NCBI GenBank assembly: GCA_900315155.1
Contig: OMYB01000020.1
Coordinates: 1-32,972 of the forward strand
Direction: 5' to 3'
DNA from: an uncultured Selenomonadales bacterium
GTDB taxonomy: Bacteria > Bacillota > Negativicutes > Selenomonadales > Selenomonadaceae
Length of the DNA: 32,972 bases
Below, in pieces: positions 7,624-15,795 of this stretch (the first letter of the stretch is position 1; each line of letters starts with the position of its first letter). The notes under the pieces are model-generated. The model did not search any database. It was not told the DNA's origin and saw nothing but the letters and a program-made list of their open reading frames with translations. The position numbers and the translations under genes were made by a program.

Positions 7624-9638
7624 GACTTCCCCGTATCCTGACTTGGGAAAAATTTTATACGGGCATGACGAAAGGACTGAAGGTATATGCATTTTACCTG
7701 GCAGTCCTTTCGTTGTTCCGGGTATTCTTCCTCCTCTGGATGCAGGAGTACATGGGAGCAGGCTCAGGCGTAGAAGATGTCTGGATGGCTATCTCCCGCG
7801 GAACGCGGCTGAGCATGCAGAGTGCCGCCTGCCTCACTCTCGTGAGCTTCGTGCCGGGGCTCGTGCTGCATTACGTGAGCGAGCGGGTGGAGCGGGTCTG
7901 CTATCTCGCGCTGAACGGTGTCCTGCTCTCTGCGTTGTCCGTGCTTTACGTGGCGAGCTTCCCGTACTACCGGCAGTTCCATGCGAATTTCAACCAGATG
8001 CTGTTTACGGGTGCGAACGACGACATAGAGGCGCTGTTCTGGACGATGATGCAGCAGTATTATCTGCCCGTACGGCTCGCCGGGGCGCTGCTGCTGGCGT
8101 TCGGCCTCTGGTGTATCCTGCGCGTCCTGCTTGACCGCCAGCTTCTGCCACAGGGCTTCTATGACGGCTTGCGGCGGCTGGCGCTGCTCCCACGGCTCGC
8201 CGTGCGCGGCGCGTTCCTCTGGCTCTGCTATATCGCCGTGCTGCTCGGTATCTTCGGCGGAGCACTGGGCTGGCAGACCGCTGTGGATTGGGAGAACGCG
8301 GGCGTCACGAAGGATGATTTCCTGAACGAGGCGATTCTCGACAACCCACAGGCCATTTATCGGGCCTGGCAGCTGAATACGCGCATGCTCGCGTGCAACG
8401 GCCTCGATTTCACCGTGGAGGATATCCGCAGCCTCGGCGCTGTGCTCGCGCACCGTCAGCCGGACAGTGATGACCTCACGACGTATATCACGCGGCAGGC
8501 GCAGGGGGCACAGATCGCAAAGCCTTCGCATGTCTTTGTCATCGTGTCGGAGAGTTTCGCGAACTGGCCGCTGCTCGATCGGTACAAGGATATTCCGATT
8601 TCCTCGGGAATGCGCAGCATCATCGCTGAGGAGGACTCGGACTACTGCCCGACGTTCCTGCCGAACGGCGCGAGCACGGTCTCGGCCGTCACGGGCATCG
8701 TGACGGGCTTTGCCGATGCGAACCTCTATCTCACGACGATGCCGGAGTCCTTTGCCCAGCCATATCCGACGGCGGCGGCGCCGCAGATGGAGGCGCTCGG
8801 CTACGAGACGAATTTTTGGTATGCGGGACCGGCGACGTGGGAGCGCATCGGCGCGTTCACGCAGGCACAGGGCTTTTCTCATTTTTACAGCCGCGGCGAT
8901 TTCGGCGACGTGCCGGGGAGCGTCTGGGGCTGTGAGGATGAGTACCTCTATGCGCATGTGCTCGATGGGCTCGACGATACACCGAGTTTCCACGTGATCC
9001 TGAATGCCTCGAACCATTCGCCGTACGACGTGGATCTCGACAGCAAGGGATTTGACCGCGAGGCCGTGCGCGAATCCCTGCCGCCAGACCATCAAAATGA
9101 CGAGGAACTCCTCAAGGAGCTCGGGCATTATTGGTATGCGGACCGCGAAATGGCGAAGTTCGTGAAGGAGATCAAGAGCCGGTATCCGGATAGCCTCATC
9201 CTCATCGTAGGCGATCATGGCGACCGCTACAACATCGACAAGCAGCCGGTGACGTACGAGCGCTATGGCATCCCGTTTATCCTCACGGGGCGGGGCATCC
9301 ATAAGGGAATCCTGAGCCCGGATGCCGCGGGGAGCCAGATCGACATCATGCCGACGATTCTCGAGCTCATTGCGCCGCAGGGGCATCCGTATTTTGCGCT
9401 CGGCACGAGTCTCACGAGAGGCAATAGCCGCGGCGTCAACTATGGATTCTGGATTACGCGCAGCGCCATCGGCAAGGCCGATACCGTGCCGCTCGTCACG
9501 GAGAGCCTCACGGGCGGCGAAGGCCCCGCCATCGACCAGCAGGCCATGCAGGACTACATCAACGCCATCCGCAGTATTTCCTGGTATTTGCCGAAATATG
9601 GGCCGATACTGGATGCGGAGAAAATCAAAGATCGATAA
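7620..9638 (+). CDS. LtaS/MdoB-like phosphoglycerol transferase (sulfatase superfamily)
   Basis: A 672-residue membrane enzyme. About five transmembrane helices occupy residues 15-220, followed by an extracytoplasmic alkaline-phosphatase-superfamily domain. Metal and catalytic motifs are VIVSESFANW near 307 (metal glutamate), NGASTVSAVTG near 350 (candidate nucleophilic threonine/serine), SNHSPYD near 460 and VGDHGDR near 530. LtaS polymerises glycerol phosphate on lipoteichoic acid in Gram-positives; MdoB puts phosphoglycerol on osmoregulated glucans in Gram-negatives. Negativicutes have an outer membrane, so a classical lipoteichoic acid role is doubtful. The start overlaps the DeoR stop (ATGA). 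The family is clear; the acceptor is unknown. Confidence 0.82.
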   Translation: MRLPRILTWEKFYTGMTKGLKVYAFYLAVLSLFRVFFLLWMQEYMGAGSGVEDVWMAISRGTRLSMQSAACLTLVSFVPGLVLHYVSERVERVCYLALNGVLLSALSVLYVASFPYYRQFHANFNQMLFTGANDDIEALFWTMMQQYYLPVRLAGALLLAFGLWCILRVLLDRQLLPQGFYDGLRRLALLPRLAVRGAFLWLCYIAVLLGIFGGALGWQTAVDWENAGVTKDDFLNEAILDNPQAIYRAWQLNTRMLACNGLDFTVEDIRSLGAVLAHRQPDSDDLTTYITRQAQGAQIAKPSHVFVIVSESFANWPLLDRYKDIPISSGMRSIIAEEDSDYCPTFLPNGASTVSAVTGIVTGFADANLYLTTMPESFAQPYPTAAAPQMEALGYETNFWYAGPATWERIGAFTQAQGFSHFYSRGDFGDVPGSVWGCEDEYLYAHVLDGLDDTPSFHVILNASNHSPYDVDLDSKGFDREAVRESLPPDHQNDEELLKELGHYWYADREMAKFVKEIKSRYPDSLILIVGDHGDRYNIDKQPVTYERYGIPFILTGRGIHKGILSPDAAGSQIDIMPTILELIAPQGHPYFALGTSLTRGNSRGVNYGFWITRSAIGKADTVPLVTESLTGGEGPAIDQQAMQDYINAIRSISWYLPKYGPILDAEKIKDR

Positions 9639-9671
9639 TACTAAGTTCGGGGCAGGGGGAGGTTCTTTCTC

Positions 9672-10580
9672 TTGGATTTATATAACTGTACACTTTGCCC
9701 GCGCCGTTGTGGCGTGGACCGCGCAGAAAGGGCGGGTTTCTGTGGCGCGGGGATGCAGGCGCGCATCGCGCTCGTGTCTCTGCATCCGTGGGAGGAGCCG
9801 TGCTTGACGGGGGAGAAGGGCGCGGGAACCGTGTTCTTCTCGTATTGCAACCTGCGGTGCTGTTACTGCCAGAACCACGAGATTTCGCATGGTGGGAAGG
9901 GCACGGAGGTGTCCGATGCGCGCCTCGCGGAGATTTTTCTTGAGCAGCAGGCGCGCGGGGCGGCGACGCTCGATCTCGTGACGCCGACGCATTATGTGCC
10001 GCAGATCCTGCATGCCCTGTCCCTGGCCAAAGAGAAGGGGTTCCACCTGCCCGTGGTCTATAATTCCAGCGGATATGAGACCGTGGAGACCATCGAGGCC
10101 TTGCGCGGCAGCGTGGATATCTTTTTGCCCGATCTCAAGTATGCGGAGAAAGAGAGCGCGCGGGAGTATTCGGCGGCGCCGGATTACTTCCCCGTGGCAC
10201 AGGCGGCCATCCGCCAGATGGTGGCGCAGGCCGGTCCCGTGCAGTTTGCAGAGGACGGTCATATGATACGCGGCGTGCTCGTGCGCCATATGGTGCTGCC
10301 TGGACACCGCCACGAGAGCATGAAACTTCTCGACTGGCTCTGGCAGACCTTCGGCGATACCATCCAGATTTCCCTCATGAACCAGTACACGCCGATGTAC
10401 CACGCCGATGCCCACAAGCCGCTCAACCGCCGCCTTACGACGTTCGAATACGAATCCGTCGTCGACCACGCCATGGCTCTCGGCATCACACACTGCTACG
10501 TCCAGGAACGCCGCGCAGCGTCGAAGGAATACGTTCCCCAGTTCGATGGCCGCGGCGTGGAGAAAAGCTCGAAGCAGTAA
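9672..10580 (+). CDS. pflX: PflX-like radical SAM protein
   Basis: A 302-residue cytoplasmic iron-sulfur protein resembling COG1313 (PflX), related to pyruvate formate-lyase activating enzymes. It has an N-terminal cysteine cluster (CTLCPRRCGVDRAERAGFCGAG), then the radical SAM CX3CX2C motif CNLRCCYC near residue 58, and the SAM-contact segments ATLDLVTPTHYVP, VYNSSGYE and VDIFLPDLKYA. Such proteins cleave S-adenosylmethionine to start radical chemistry; the PflX target is not established. The start is TTG at 9672, supported by GGGGGAGG 9 nt upstream and by the position of the conserved N-terminal cysteines. It follows the LtaS-like gene by 33 nt with no terminator, so they are probably co-transcribed. 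Confidence 0.83.
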   Translation: MDLYNCTLCPRRCGVDRAERAGFCGAGMQARIALVSLHPWEEPCLTGEKGAGTVFFSYCNLRCCYCQNHEISHGGKGTEVSDARLAEIFLEQQARGAATLDLVTPTHYVPQILHALSLAKEKGFHLPVVYNSSGYETVETIEALRGSVDIFLPDLKYAEKESAREYSAAPDYFPVAQAAIRQMVAQAGPVQFAEDGHMIRGVLVRHMVLPGHRHESMKLLDWLWQTFGDTIQISLMNQYTPMYHADAHKPLNRRLTTFEYESVVDHAMALGITHCYVQERRAASKEYVPQFDGRGVEKSSKQ

Positions 10581-10593
10581 GTGACATTTGCGT

Positions 10594-10634
10594 AAAAAGC
10601 CGTACATCACTTTTGCGTGGTGTACGGCTTTTTT
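10594..10634. terminator. Bidirectional terminator, pflX / phosphoethanolamine transferase
   Basis: AAAAAGCCGTACA (10594-10606) pairs perfectly with TGTACGGCTTTTT (10621-10633), with extra inner pairing of TCAC/GTGG. T-runs on both strands suit the convergent genes on either side. Confidence 0.92.
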
Positions 10635-10669
10635 GTGTGATCCGTTACCTTCGAGGAGCATGGATTCGA

Positions 10670-12502
10670 TTAGAAGAAATCTTCCTGCGTGCCGTCCGGG
10701 TCTTCCATGAGGCTGTGCTGGCCGAGCATGGTCGTGAGCTTGTCGCGCGTGAAGCCATAGGCCGGGGAGGTGAAGTCCTGGCCGGCGTCGTAGTGGTTCG
10801 ACGGGGCGTTGAGGAGGCCGCTGACCGTGTCATAGATCATATCGTTCGTGAAATAGCGGCTGCGGTGCTGGCGGAAGGCCTGTGCGTGCATCGGCATGGC
10901 GGCGCGGTACTCCGGCGAGAGGTAGACGAACATCGGGATGCGGACCATGTCAAAGCTGAACACGTCCGGGTTATGCGAAATCGCAAGGTTCTCGCCGTGA
11001 TCGGAGAAGTAGAACATGGCCTGCAGGTGCAGGTTTTTCTGTGCGTACTCGAAGATCTGCTGGAGCACGTGATCCGTGTAGAGGATGCTGTTCGCGTAAG
11101 ATGCCTCAGAGGAACCGACGGAGCTGCCTTCATCGGTCTTGAACACCTCGTAGTCTCCCGGATAGCGGTTGTTGTAGTAGATATGGCTGCCGATCACATG
11201 CAGGACGATGAAGTTGTTCTGCTCCGGATTGACCGTTTCGAGATAGGGCAGGAGTTCCTCATCGTATTTGCTCGAAATATTGTAGGAATCGTCCGTCCAC
11301 TCGGCGTGATCGGCGGTCTTGGCGACGAGCGTGATGGCGCTGTCGAACTGGCCGTAGCGGTTCTGGTTGCTGAACCAGTACGTCGTATAGCCGGATTTCT
11401 TTGCGACATCGAGAATCGAGGCGGACTCGAAGAATTCCTTGTTGTTGTACTGGCTCTGCTCCGTGAGTGCACGCTGCAGGACCGGTACGGTCTGCGACCA
11501 GCTCGAGTAAGCGTTCTGGAACAGCGTGAAGTCCGGGTTCTGTGCCTGACTGGAGAGCCACGGGGTATCCTCGTACTGGTAGTCCGGCGTGAAAGCCTTC
11601 ATATAATTGCGCGATGCCGATTCGCCGATGACGACGATGACGGTGCCCGGAGCCTTGGCGGCGAGCGTCTGCGTCCCGTCGATCTTCAGGTCCTCGTAAC
11701 GGTCGTCATGTGTCGTGCTGTAGGTCTGTGTCTGCTGCACGTAGGTGTCGACATCGTTCCAGAGCCCGGCGATAGAGGTTTGCGGTACGACGAGGCGCAG
11801 CGTAACCGCAGCGGCGAGGAATACGACGACGAGGGCACCGAGGCGCGTCGGCGTCGTATTCTCGTCCATGCGGCGGTTATAGTCCAGGTGGCAGCGGTAA
11901 GCAAACCAGAGGAACAGGCCGACGCCCGTGAGGATGAGAAGGGTCGGCACGAGACCAACGTTGGCCTGGATGAAATCCACGCTCTCCCGGTAGTTCGTCA
12001 GGTAGATGGCCATGAGCGAAGCCGGCGAGAGGCAGTGCCATACGATGCAGTAGTAAGCGTACTGCACGAATGGGATGATGAGCAGCAGAAAGTCGAGCAC
12101 GGCGAGAAATGCCGCCGTGATACGCGGCCACCCGATGCGGAACAGTACGCCCGCAAGCGACGCGAGGAGCAGGAGTTCCGAGGTACCGACGAGAAAGTCG
12201 AAGAAGACGAGCTGCTGATACCAGTAGGTGTTATACGTCCAGAAATAGAGCAGCGGGAACGCCGTGCACCAGGCCAGTCCCACGATGAGCTCCGGCAGCA
12301 TGGCCCGCGAAAAGAGCGGAACACCGCTGCCATACTGAACGAGTGTGAGTGCCAGCACAACCGGGATGACCGATGGGATGATGTTTTCGCTGCCCATATT
12401 CTGGCCGAAATCGAGGTAGAAGGAATTCAGGCAGAAATAATAGACAGCGGCGGCAAGGAACCACGCCCAGGGACGCGGCAGCTGCGAATTCTGGTTCTGC
12501 AT
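10670..12502 (-). CDS. Phosphoethanolamine transferase-like membrane enzyme (EptA/CptA type)
   Basis: A 610-residue protein with about seven hydrophobic segments in its first 250 residues and a periplasmic alkaline-phosphatase-superfamily domain. Motifs of the EptA group are present: VVIGESASRNYM near 290 (metal glutamate), WSQTVPVLQRAL near 337 (candidate nucleophilic threonine), HVIGSH near 435 and YFSDHGENL near 501 (metal aspartate/histidine). These enzymes move phosphoethanolamine from phosphatidylethanolamine to lipid A, core sugars or other envelope acceptors, changing surface charge. The frame is open upstream to 12622, but the promoter lies there, so the ATG at 12502 is preferred despite a loosely spaced AGAGG. 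It is divergent from the OhrR gene. Acceptor unknown. Confidence 0.83.
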   Translation of the reverse strand: MQNQNSQLPRPWAWFLAAAVYYFCLNSFYLDFGQNMGSENIIPSVIPVVLALTLVQYGSGVPLFSRAMLPELIVGLAWCTAFPLLYFWTYNTYWYQQLVFFDFLVGTSELLLLASLAGVLFRIGWPRITAAFLAVLDFLLLIIPFVQYAYYCIVWHCLSPASLMAIYLTNYRESVDFIQANVGLVPTLLILTGVGLFLWFAYRCHLDYNRRMDENTTPTRLGALVVVFLAAAVTLRLVVPQTSIAGLWNDVDTYVQQTQTYSTTHDDRYEDLKIDGTQTLAAKAPGTVIVVIGESASRNYMKAFTPDYQYEDTPWLSSQAQNPDFTLFQNAYSSWSQTVPVLQRALTEQSQYNNKEFFESASILDVAKKSGYTTYWFSNQNRYGQFDSAITLVAKTADHAEWTDDSYNISSKYDEELLPYLETVNPEQNNFIVLHVIGSHIYYNNRYPGDYEVFKTDEGSSVGSSEASYANSILYTDHVLQQIFEYAQKNLHLQAMFYFSDHGENLAISHNPDVFSFDMVRIPMFVYLSPEYRAAMPMHAQAFRQHRSRYFTNDMIYDTVSGLLNAPSNHYDAGQDFTSPAYGFTRDKLTTMLGQHSLMEDPDGTQEDFF

Positions 12503-12593
12503 AAGGGATTCAAGCCTCTTTCTTATATTTTTATCGGTTCTCTTCTCTAATATCGATATATGTTCTTGCTTGGATGTGTGATTATCCTTATAG

Positions 12594-12622
12594 ATTTTAC
12601 TCGGAATCCCGCGACCTGTCAA
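12594..12622 (-). promoter_or_regulatory. Promoter of the phosphoethanolamine transferase gene
   Basis: On the minus strand, perfect TTGACA (12622-12617), a 17-nt spacer and TAAAAT (12599-12594). It predicts a leader of about 85 nt and fixes the gene start downstream of the longest open frame. Confidence 0.82.
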
Positions 12623-12668
12623 TGAAAACGCGGGATGCGCCGCCTCCAGCTCACACGAAAAAGTCAGC

Positions 12669-12689
12669 CAATTGTATCATTGACAATTG
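12669..12689. promoter_or_regulatory. Probable OhrR operator
   Basis: CAATTGT, 7 nt, ACAATTG: a perfect interrupted palindrome whose half-sites resemble the AT-rich ACAATT elements of known OhrR operators. It covers the -35 of the ohrR promoter, which fits autorepression. Confidence 0.65.
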
Positions 12690-12707
12690 CAGAAAATATG
12701 ATAAGAT
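12680..12707 (+). promoter_or_regulatory. Promoter of the OhrR gene
   Basis: TTGACA (12680-12685), a 16-nt spacer and TAAGAT (12702-12707), with the palindrome over the -35 element. Confidence 0.65.
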
Positions 12708-12742
12708 AGAGGCATAGGAAATGGCGAAAGGATGAGAATGGA

Positions 12743-13192
12743 ATGGACAAGAACGATCCGTTACGGCTGGATAACCAGCTTTGCTTTCCGTTGTATGCGT
12801 GTTCGAGGGAGATCGTCAAGCTCTACCGGCCCTGGCTGGATGATATCGGCATTACCTATACGCAGTACATCACGATGATGGTGCTCTGGGAGGAAGAGAA
12901 GGTCAGTGTCAAGATCCTCGGCCAGCGCCTGCACCTCGATTCCGGTACGCTGACGCCGCTGCTGAAGAAGCTCGAGGCAAAGGGCTACCTGCGACGCCAG
13001 CGCTCGGATGAAGATGAACGCGTCGTGCTCGCCTGCCTGACCGATGAAGGCCGGGCGCTGAAGGAGAGAGCGAAACACATTCCGTGCGAGATGGCAGAAT
13101 GTCTCCAGTCGTTTTCGAAAGAGGATGCCAAGGAGCTCTATCGTCTCCTCTACAAGCTCATCGGTATCATGGATGAGCTTGAAAAAAAATAA
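12743..13192 (+). CDS. ohrR: MarR-family regulator, OhrR type
   Basis: A 149-residue winged-helix repressor. The N-terminus LDNQLCFPLYACSREIVKLYRPWLDDIGITYTQY is diagnostic of OhrR: the single peroxide-sensing cysteine lies in NQLCF, and the tyrosines (LYA, LYRP) that hydrogen-bond it are kept. A second cysteine follows in YACSRE. The recognition region is LDSGTLTPLLKKLEAKGYLRR and the wing RSDEDER. Oxidation of the cysteine by organic hydroperoxides or hypochlorite releases DNA. AAAGGA precedes the ATG. The usual target gene ohr is not beside it or elsewhere in the window; its own promoter carries an operator-like palindrome. Confidence 0.85.
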   Translation: MDKNDPLRLDNQLCFPLYACSREIVKLYRPWLDDIGITYTQYITMMVLWEEEKVSVKILGQRLHLDSGTLTPLLKKLEAKGYLRRQRSDEDERVVLACLTDEGRALKERAKHIPCEMAECLQSFSKEDAKELYRLLYKLIGIMDELEKK

Positions 13193-13210
13193 TTTTACCT
13201 GCGGAAAAGG

Positions 13211-13239
13211 GCGGAACCGATAGGGGTTCCGCTATTTTT
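13211..13239 (+). terminator. Terminator of ohrR
   Basis: GCGGAACC pairs with GGTTCCGC across a GATAGG loop, followed by TATTTTT. Confidence 0.85.
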
Positions 13240-13276
13240 GCATGCCTGGGTACGAGGGGAGTGTGACGTTTCTGCA

Positions 13277-13305
13277 TTGCGGTTTTGGTCTCTATCTGCT
13301 AGAAT
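13277..13305 (+). promoter_or_regulatory. Promoter of nrdD
   Basis: TTGCGG (13277-13282), 17-nt spacer, TAGAAT (13300-13305). The predicted start is near 13312. Confidence 0.6.
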
Positions 13306-13330
13306 ATATAACTGTCATACGCAAGTAAAA

Positions 13331-13378
13331 CCACAACATATAGTGAAAGGCGGGGAGAAGTGCCACAAGATATGGCAC
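13331..13378 (+). promoter_or_regulatory. Pair of NrdR-box-like sites before nrdD
   Basis: Two 16-mers, CCACAACATATAGTGA (13331-13346) and CCACAAGATATGGCAC (13363-13378), resemble the NrdR box (consensus near ACACTATATATAGTGT). They are 32 bp apart centre to centre, about three helical turns, the usual spacing for paired NrdR boxes. NrdR represses ribonucleotide reductase genes in response to ATP/dATP. Here both lie downstream of the predicted promoter, inside the leader. Confidence 0.65.
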
Positions 13379-13387
13379 TGCGAAGGA

Positions 13388-15655
13388 ATGAACCTGAAAA
13401 ATGTAACGAAGCGCTCCGGCCACACGGTAGCCTATAACCGCGACAAGATCTACAATGCCATTTCGGCTGCCAACGTGGATGCCGGCAGCCAGATGAGCGA
13501 TGAGGATGTCGAGGCAGTCACGAACCAGGTCGAATGGGATCTCCGCGAGGAGGACTGCGTCGGCGTCGAGGCGATCCAGGATGTCGTTGAGCAGGAGCTC
13601 ATGAAGTACGACTTCTATGACGTGGCGAAGAAATACATCACGTACCGCCAGAAGCACGCCGAGCGCCGTGAGGCACAGAAGCACCTCATGAAGACGTATC
13701 AGGACATCTTCTTTGCAGACTCCGTCGATGTCGATCTCAAGCGCGACAACGCGAACATCAACACGGATGCCTCCATGGGCATCATGCTGAAGCTCGGTGC
13801 CGAGGGCGCGAAGCACTTCGTCGACAACTACGTGCTCGATGAGGAGTTTGCGGAGGCTGACCACGAGAACTACATCCATATCCATGATAAGGATTTCTCG
13901 CTCATCACGTTCAACTGCTGCCAGATCGATCTGCTGAAGCTGTTCCACGGTGGTTTCTCTACGGGCCACGGGTTTCTGCGCGAGCCGAACAGCATCCGCG
14001 CTTATGCGAGCCTCGCCTGCATCGCTATCCAGTCAAACCAGAACGATATGTTCGGCGGTCAGTCCATCAATGCCTTCGATTACGCGATGGCGGAGGGCGT
14101 ACGCAAGTCGTTCCGCAAGGCTGTGGCGGATGAAGCATTCAAGTCTTCCGTCTATCGCTATGGCATCGAGCCGTTCGGCACGGAGAAGGCCTTCACGAAG
14201 GCGTTCAAAGCGGCGATGGACTGGGATTCCTGTACCTATACGGAAAAGGCTGAGCCTCGGCGCGATCAGGCCTTTGCGGCCGTGGCGAGCGCCCTGCAGG
14301 AGACGCTCGCGGGCTTTGGCGTGACGCCAGCTGAGACAGAGAAGGATGCCCATAACATCTATCTGCTCTCCTGCGGCGATGTGGAGGAAGAAACCCATCA
14401 GGCGATGGAGGCGCTCATCCACAACTTCAATACGCTGCACAGCCGTGCCGGTGCGCAGGTGCCGTTCAGCTCGATCAACTATGGCATGGATACGTCGCCG
14501 GAGGGCCGTCTCGCAACGCGCGAGGTACTCAACGCCATCTGGGCGGGCCTGGGCAATGGCGAGACACCGATTTTCCCGATCAGCGTGTTCCAGCTCAAGG
14601 CTGGTGTCAACTACAACCCGGAGGATCCGAACTACGATCTCTTCCTGAAGGCATGCAAGACGAGTGCCAAGCGCCTGTTCCCGAACTTCGTGAACCTCGA
14701 TGCGCCGTACAACCTGCAGTATTACAAACCGGGCAACTATAACTCCTACGTCGCGACGATGGGCTGCCGCACGCGCGTCATGTCGAATGTCAATGGTCCG
14801 GAGGAGTCCGGCAGCCGCGGCAATTTCTCCTTCGTGACGATCAACCTGCCGAAGCTCGCCATTGAGGCGAAGGGCGATGTGGACAAGTTCTTCGAGCTTT
14901 TCGATAAATACATCGGAATCAGCCATGACTATCTGCTTTCCCGTCTTTCCGTCATCGAGGAGAAGCATGTCTATAACTATCCGTTCCTCATGGGGCAGGG
15001 CGTCTGGATGGACAGCGACAAGCTGAAACCAACGGACAGCATCAAGGATGTGCTGAAACACGCCTCCTATTCCATCGGCTTCTGCGGCCTTGCTGAGTGC
15101 CTCGTGGCACTTACGGGGCATCATCACGGCGAGTCCGATGAGGCGCAGGAACTCGGACTGAAGATCGTCGGCCATCTGCGCGAGAAAACGGATGCCTATA
15201 CGGATGCGGAGCACCGCAACTGGTCGACGTTCGGTACGCCGGCCGAGAGCACGGCAGGCCAGTTCCAGCGATCCAATCGCAGGAAATACGGCATCATCCC
15301 GGGCGTCACGGACCGCGAGTACATGACGAACTCCAGCCACGTGCCGGTCTACTATCCGACGAGTATCCAGCATAAGGTCGATATTGAGGCGCCGTACCAT
15401 AATCTCGAGAACGCCGGTCACATCGCCTATATCGAGATGGATGGCGATCCCGTGAAGAACGTCAAGGCGTTTGAGACCGTCGTCCGCTATATGCACGATA
15501 AGAACATGGGGTACTTCTCCATCAACCATCCGGTCGACCGTGACCCGGTCTGCGGCTACACGGGACTCATCGAGAACGAGTGCCCGCACTGCCACCGCAG
15601 GGAAGTGGAGAAAGGTACGTTCATCGTTCCGCGCATGTATGGTTGCAACAACTGA
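13388..15655 (+). CDS. nrdD: Anaerobic ribonucleoside-triphosphate reductase (class III)
   Basis: A 755-residue glycyl-radical enzyme that makes deoxyribonucleotides from ribonucleoside triphosphates without oxygen. It has an N-terminal ATP-cone regulatory domain (about 1-95, VTKRSGHTVAYNRDKIYNAI), the catalytic barrel with FNCCQIDLLKLF near 175, GGQSINAFDYAMAEG, and the active-site cysteine loop MGCRTRV near 457. The C-terminus has cysteines for a zinc site (VCGYTG, CPHC) and ends PRMYGCNN, with the probable radical glycine at 752, only three residues before the stop. The ATG at 13388 matches the family N-terminus, but AAGGA directly abuts it. No nrdG activase gene is in the window. A terminator follows 15 nt after the stop. 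Confidence 0.93.
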   Translation: MNLKNVTKRSGHTVAYNRDKIYNAISAANVDAGSQMSDEDVEAVTNQVEWDLREEDCVGVEAIQDVVEQELMKYDFYDVAKKYITYRQKHAERREAQKHLMKTYQDIFFADSVDVDLKRDNANINTDASMGIMLKLGAEGAKHFVDNYVLDEEFAEADHENYIHIHDKDFSLITFNCCQIDLLKLFHGGFSTGHGFLREPNSIRAYASLACIAIQSNQNDMFGGQSINAFDYAMAEGVRKSFRKAVADEAFKSSVYRYGIEPFGTEKAFTKAFKAAMDWDSCTYTEKAEPRRDQAFAAVASALQETLAGFGVTPAETEKDAHNIYLLSCGDVEEETHQAMEALIHNFNTLHSRAGAQVPFSSINYGMDTSPEGRLATREVLNAIWAGLGNGETPIFPISVFQLKAGVNYNPEDPNYDLFLKACKTSAKRLFPNFVNLDAPYNLQYYKPGNYNSYVATMGCRTRVMSNVNGPEESGSRGNFSFVTINLPKLAIEAKGDVDKFFELFDKYIGISHDYLLSRLSVIEEKHVYNYPFLMGQGVWMDSDKLKPTDSIKDVLKHASYSIGFCGLAECLVALTGHHHGESDEAQELGLKIVGHLREKTDAYTDAEHRNWSTFGTPAESTAGQFQRSNRRKYGIIPGVTDREYMTNSSHVPVYYPTSIQHKVDIEAPYHNLENAGHIAYIEMDGDPVKNVKAFETVVRYMHDKNMGYFSINHPVDRDPVCGYTGLIENECPHCHRREVEKGTFIVPRMYGCNN

Positions 15656-15670
15656 ATCTGTATCCATACT

Positions 15671-15698
15671 ATCCCGGGAGGCAGCTCCCGGGATTTTT
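15671..15698 (+). terminator. Terminator of nrdD
   Basis: Perfect 10-bp stem ATCCCGGGAG / CTCCCGGGAT with a GCAG loop and a T-run. Confidence 0.93.
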
Positions 15699-15795
15699 GC
15701 GATGCAGGGGCTTGCTTCGTAGATTTTTCGCTTGATTTATGGTACGATGGAAGTCAGATTTGTTTTTATATCATGGACGAGAGGAATCGATTTTT

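Noticed and set aside
7764..9386. 540-codon minus-strand open frame opposite the LtaS-like gene
   Set aside because: Shadow of a GC-rich coding strand; sequence resembles no family and the plus strand has clear catalytic motifs.
10613..12550. 645-codon plus-strand open frame opposite the phosphoethanolamine transferase
   Set aside because: Antisense shadow; the minus strand has membrane helices, metal motifs and a consensus promoter.
13340..13387. A riboswitch (for example cobalamin) upstream of nrdD
   Set aside because: The leader is too short and shows no conserved box; the repeats fit NrdR boxes better.
14033..15667. 544-codon minus-strand frame opposite nrdD
   Set aside because: Antisense shadow of a highly conserved gene.
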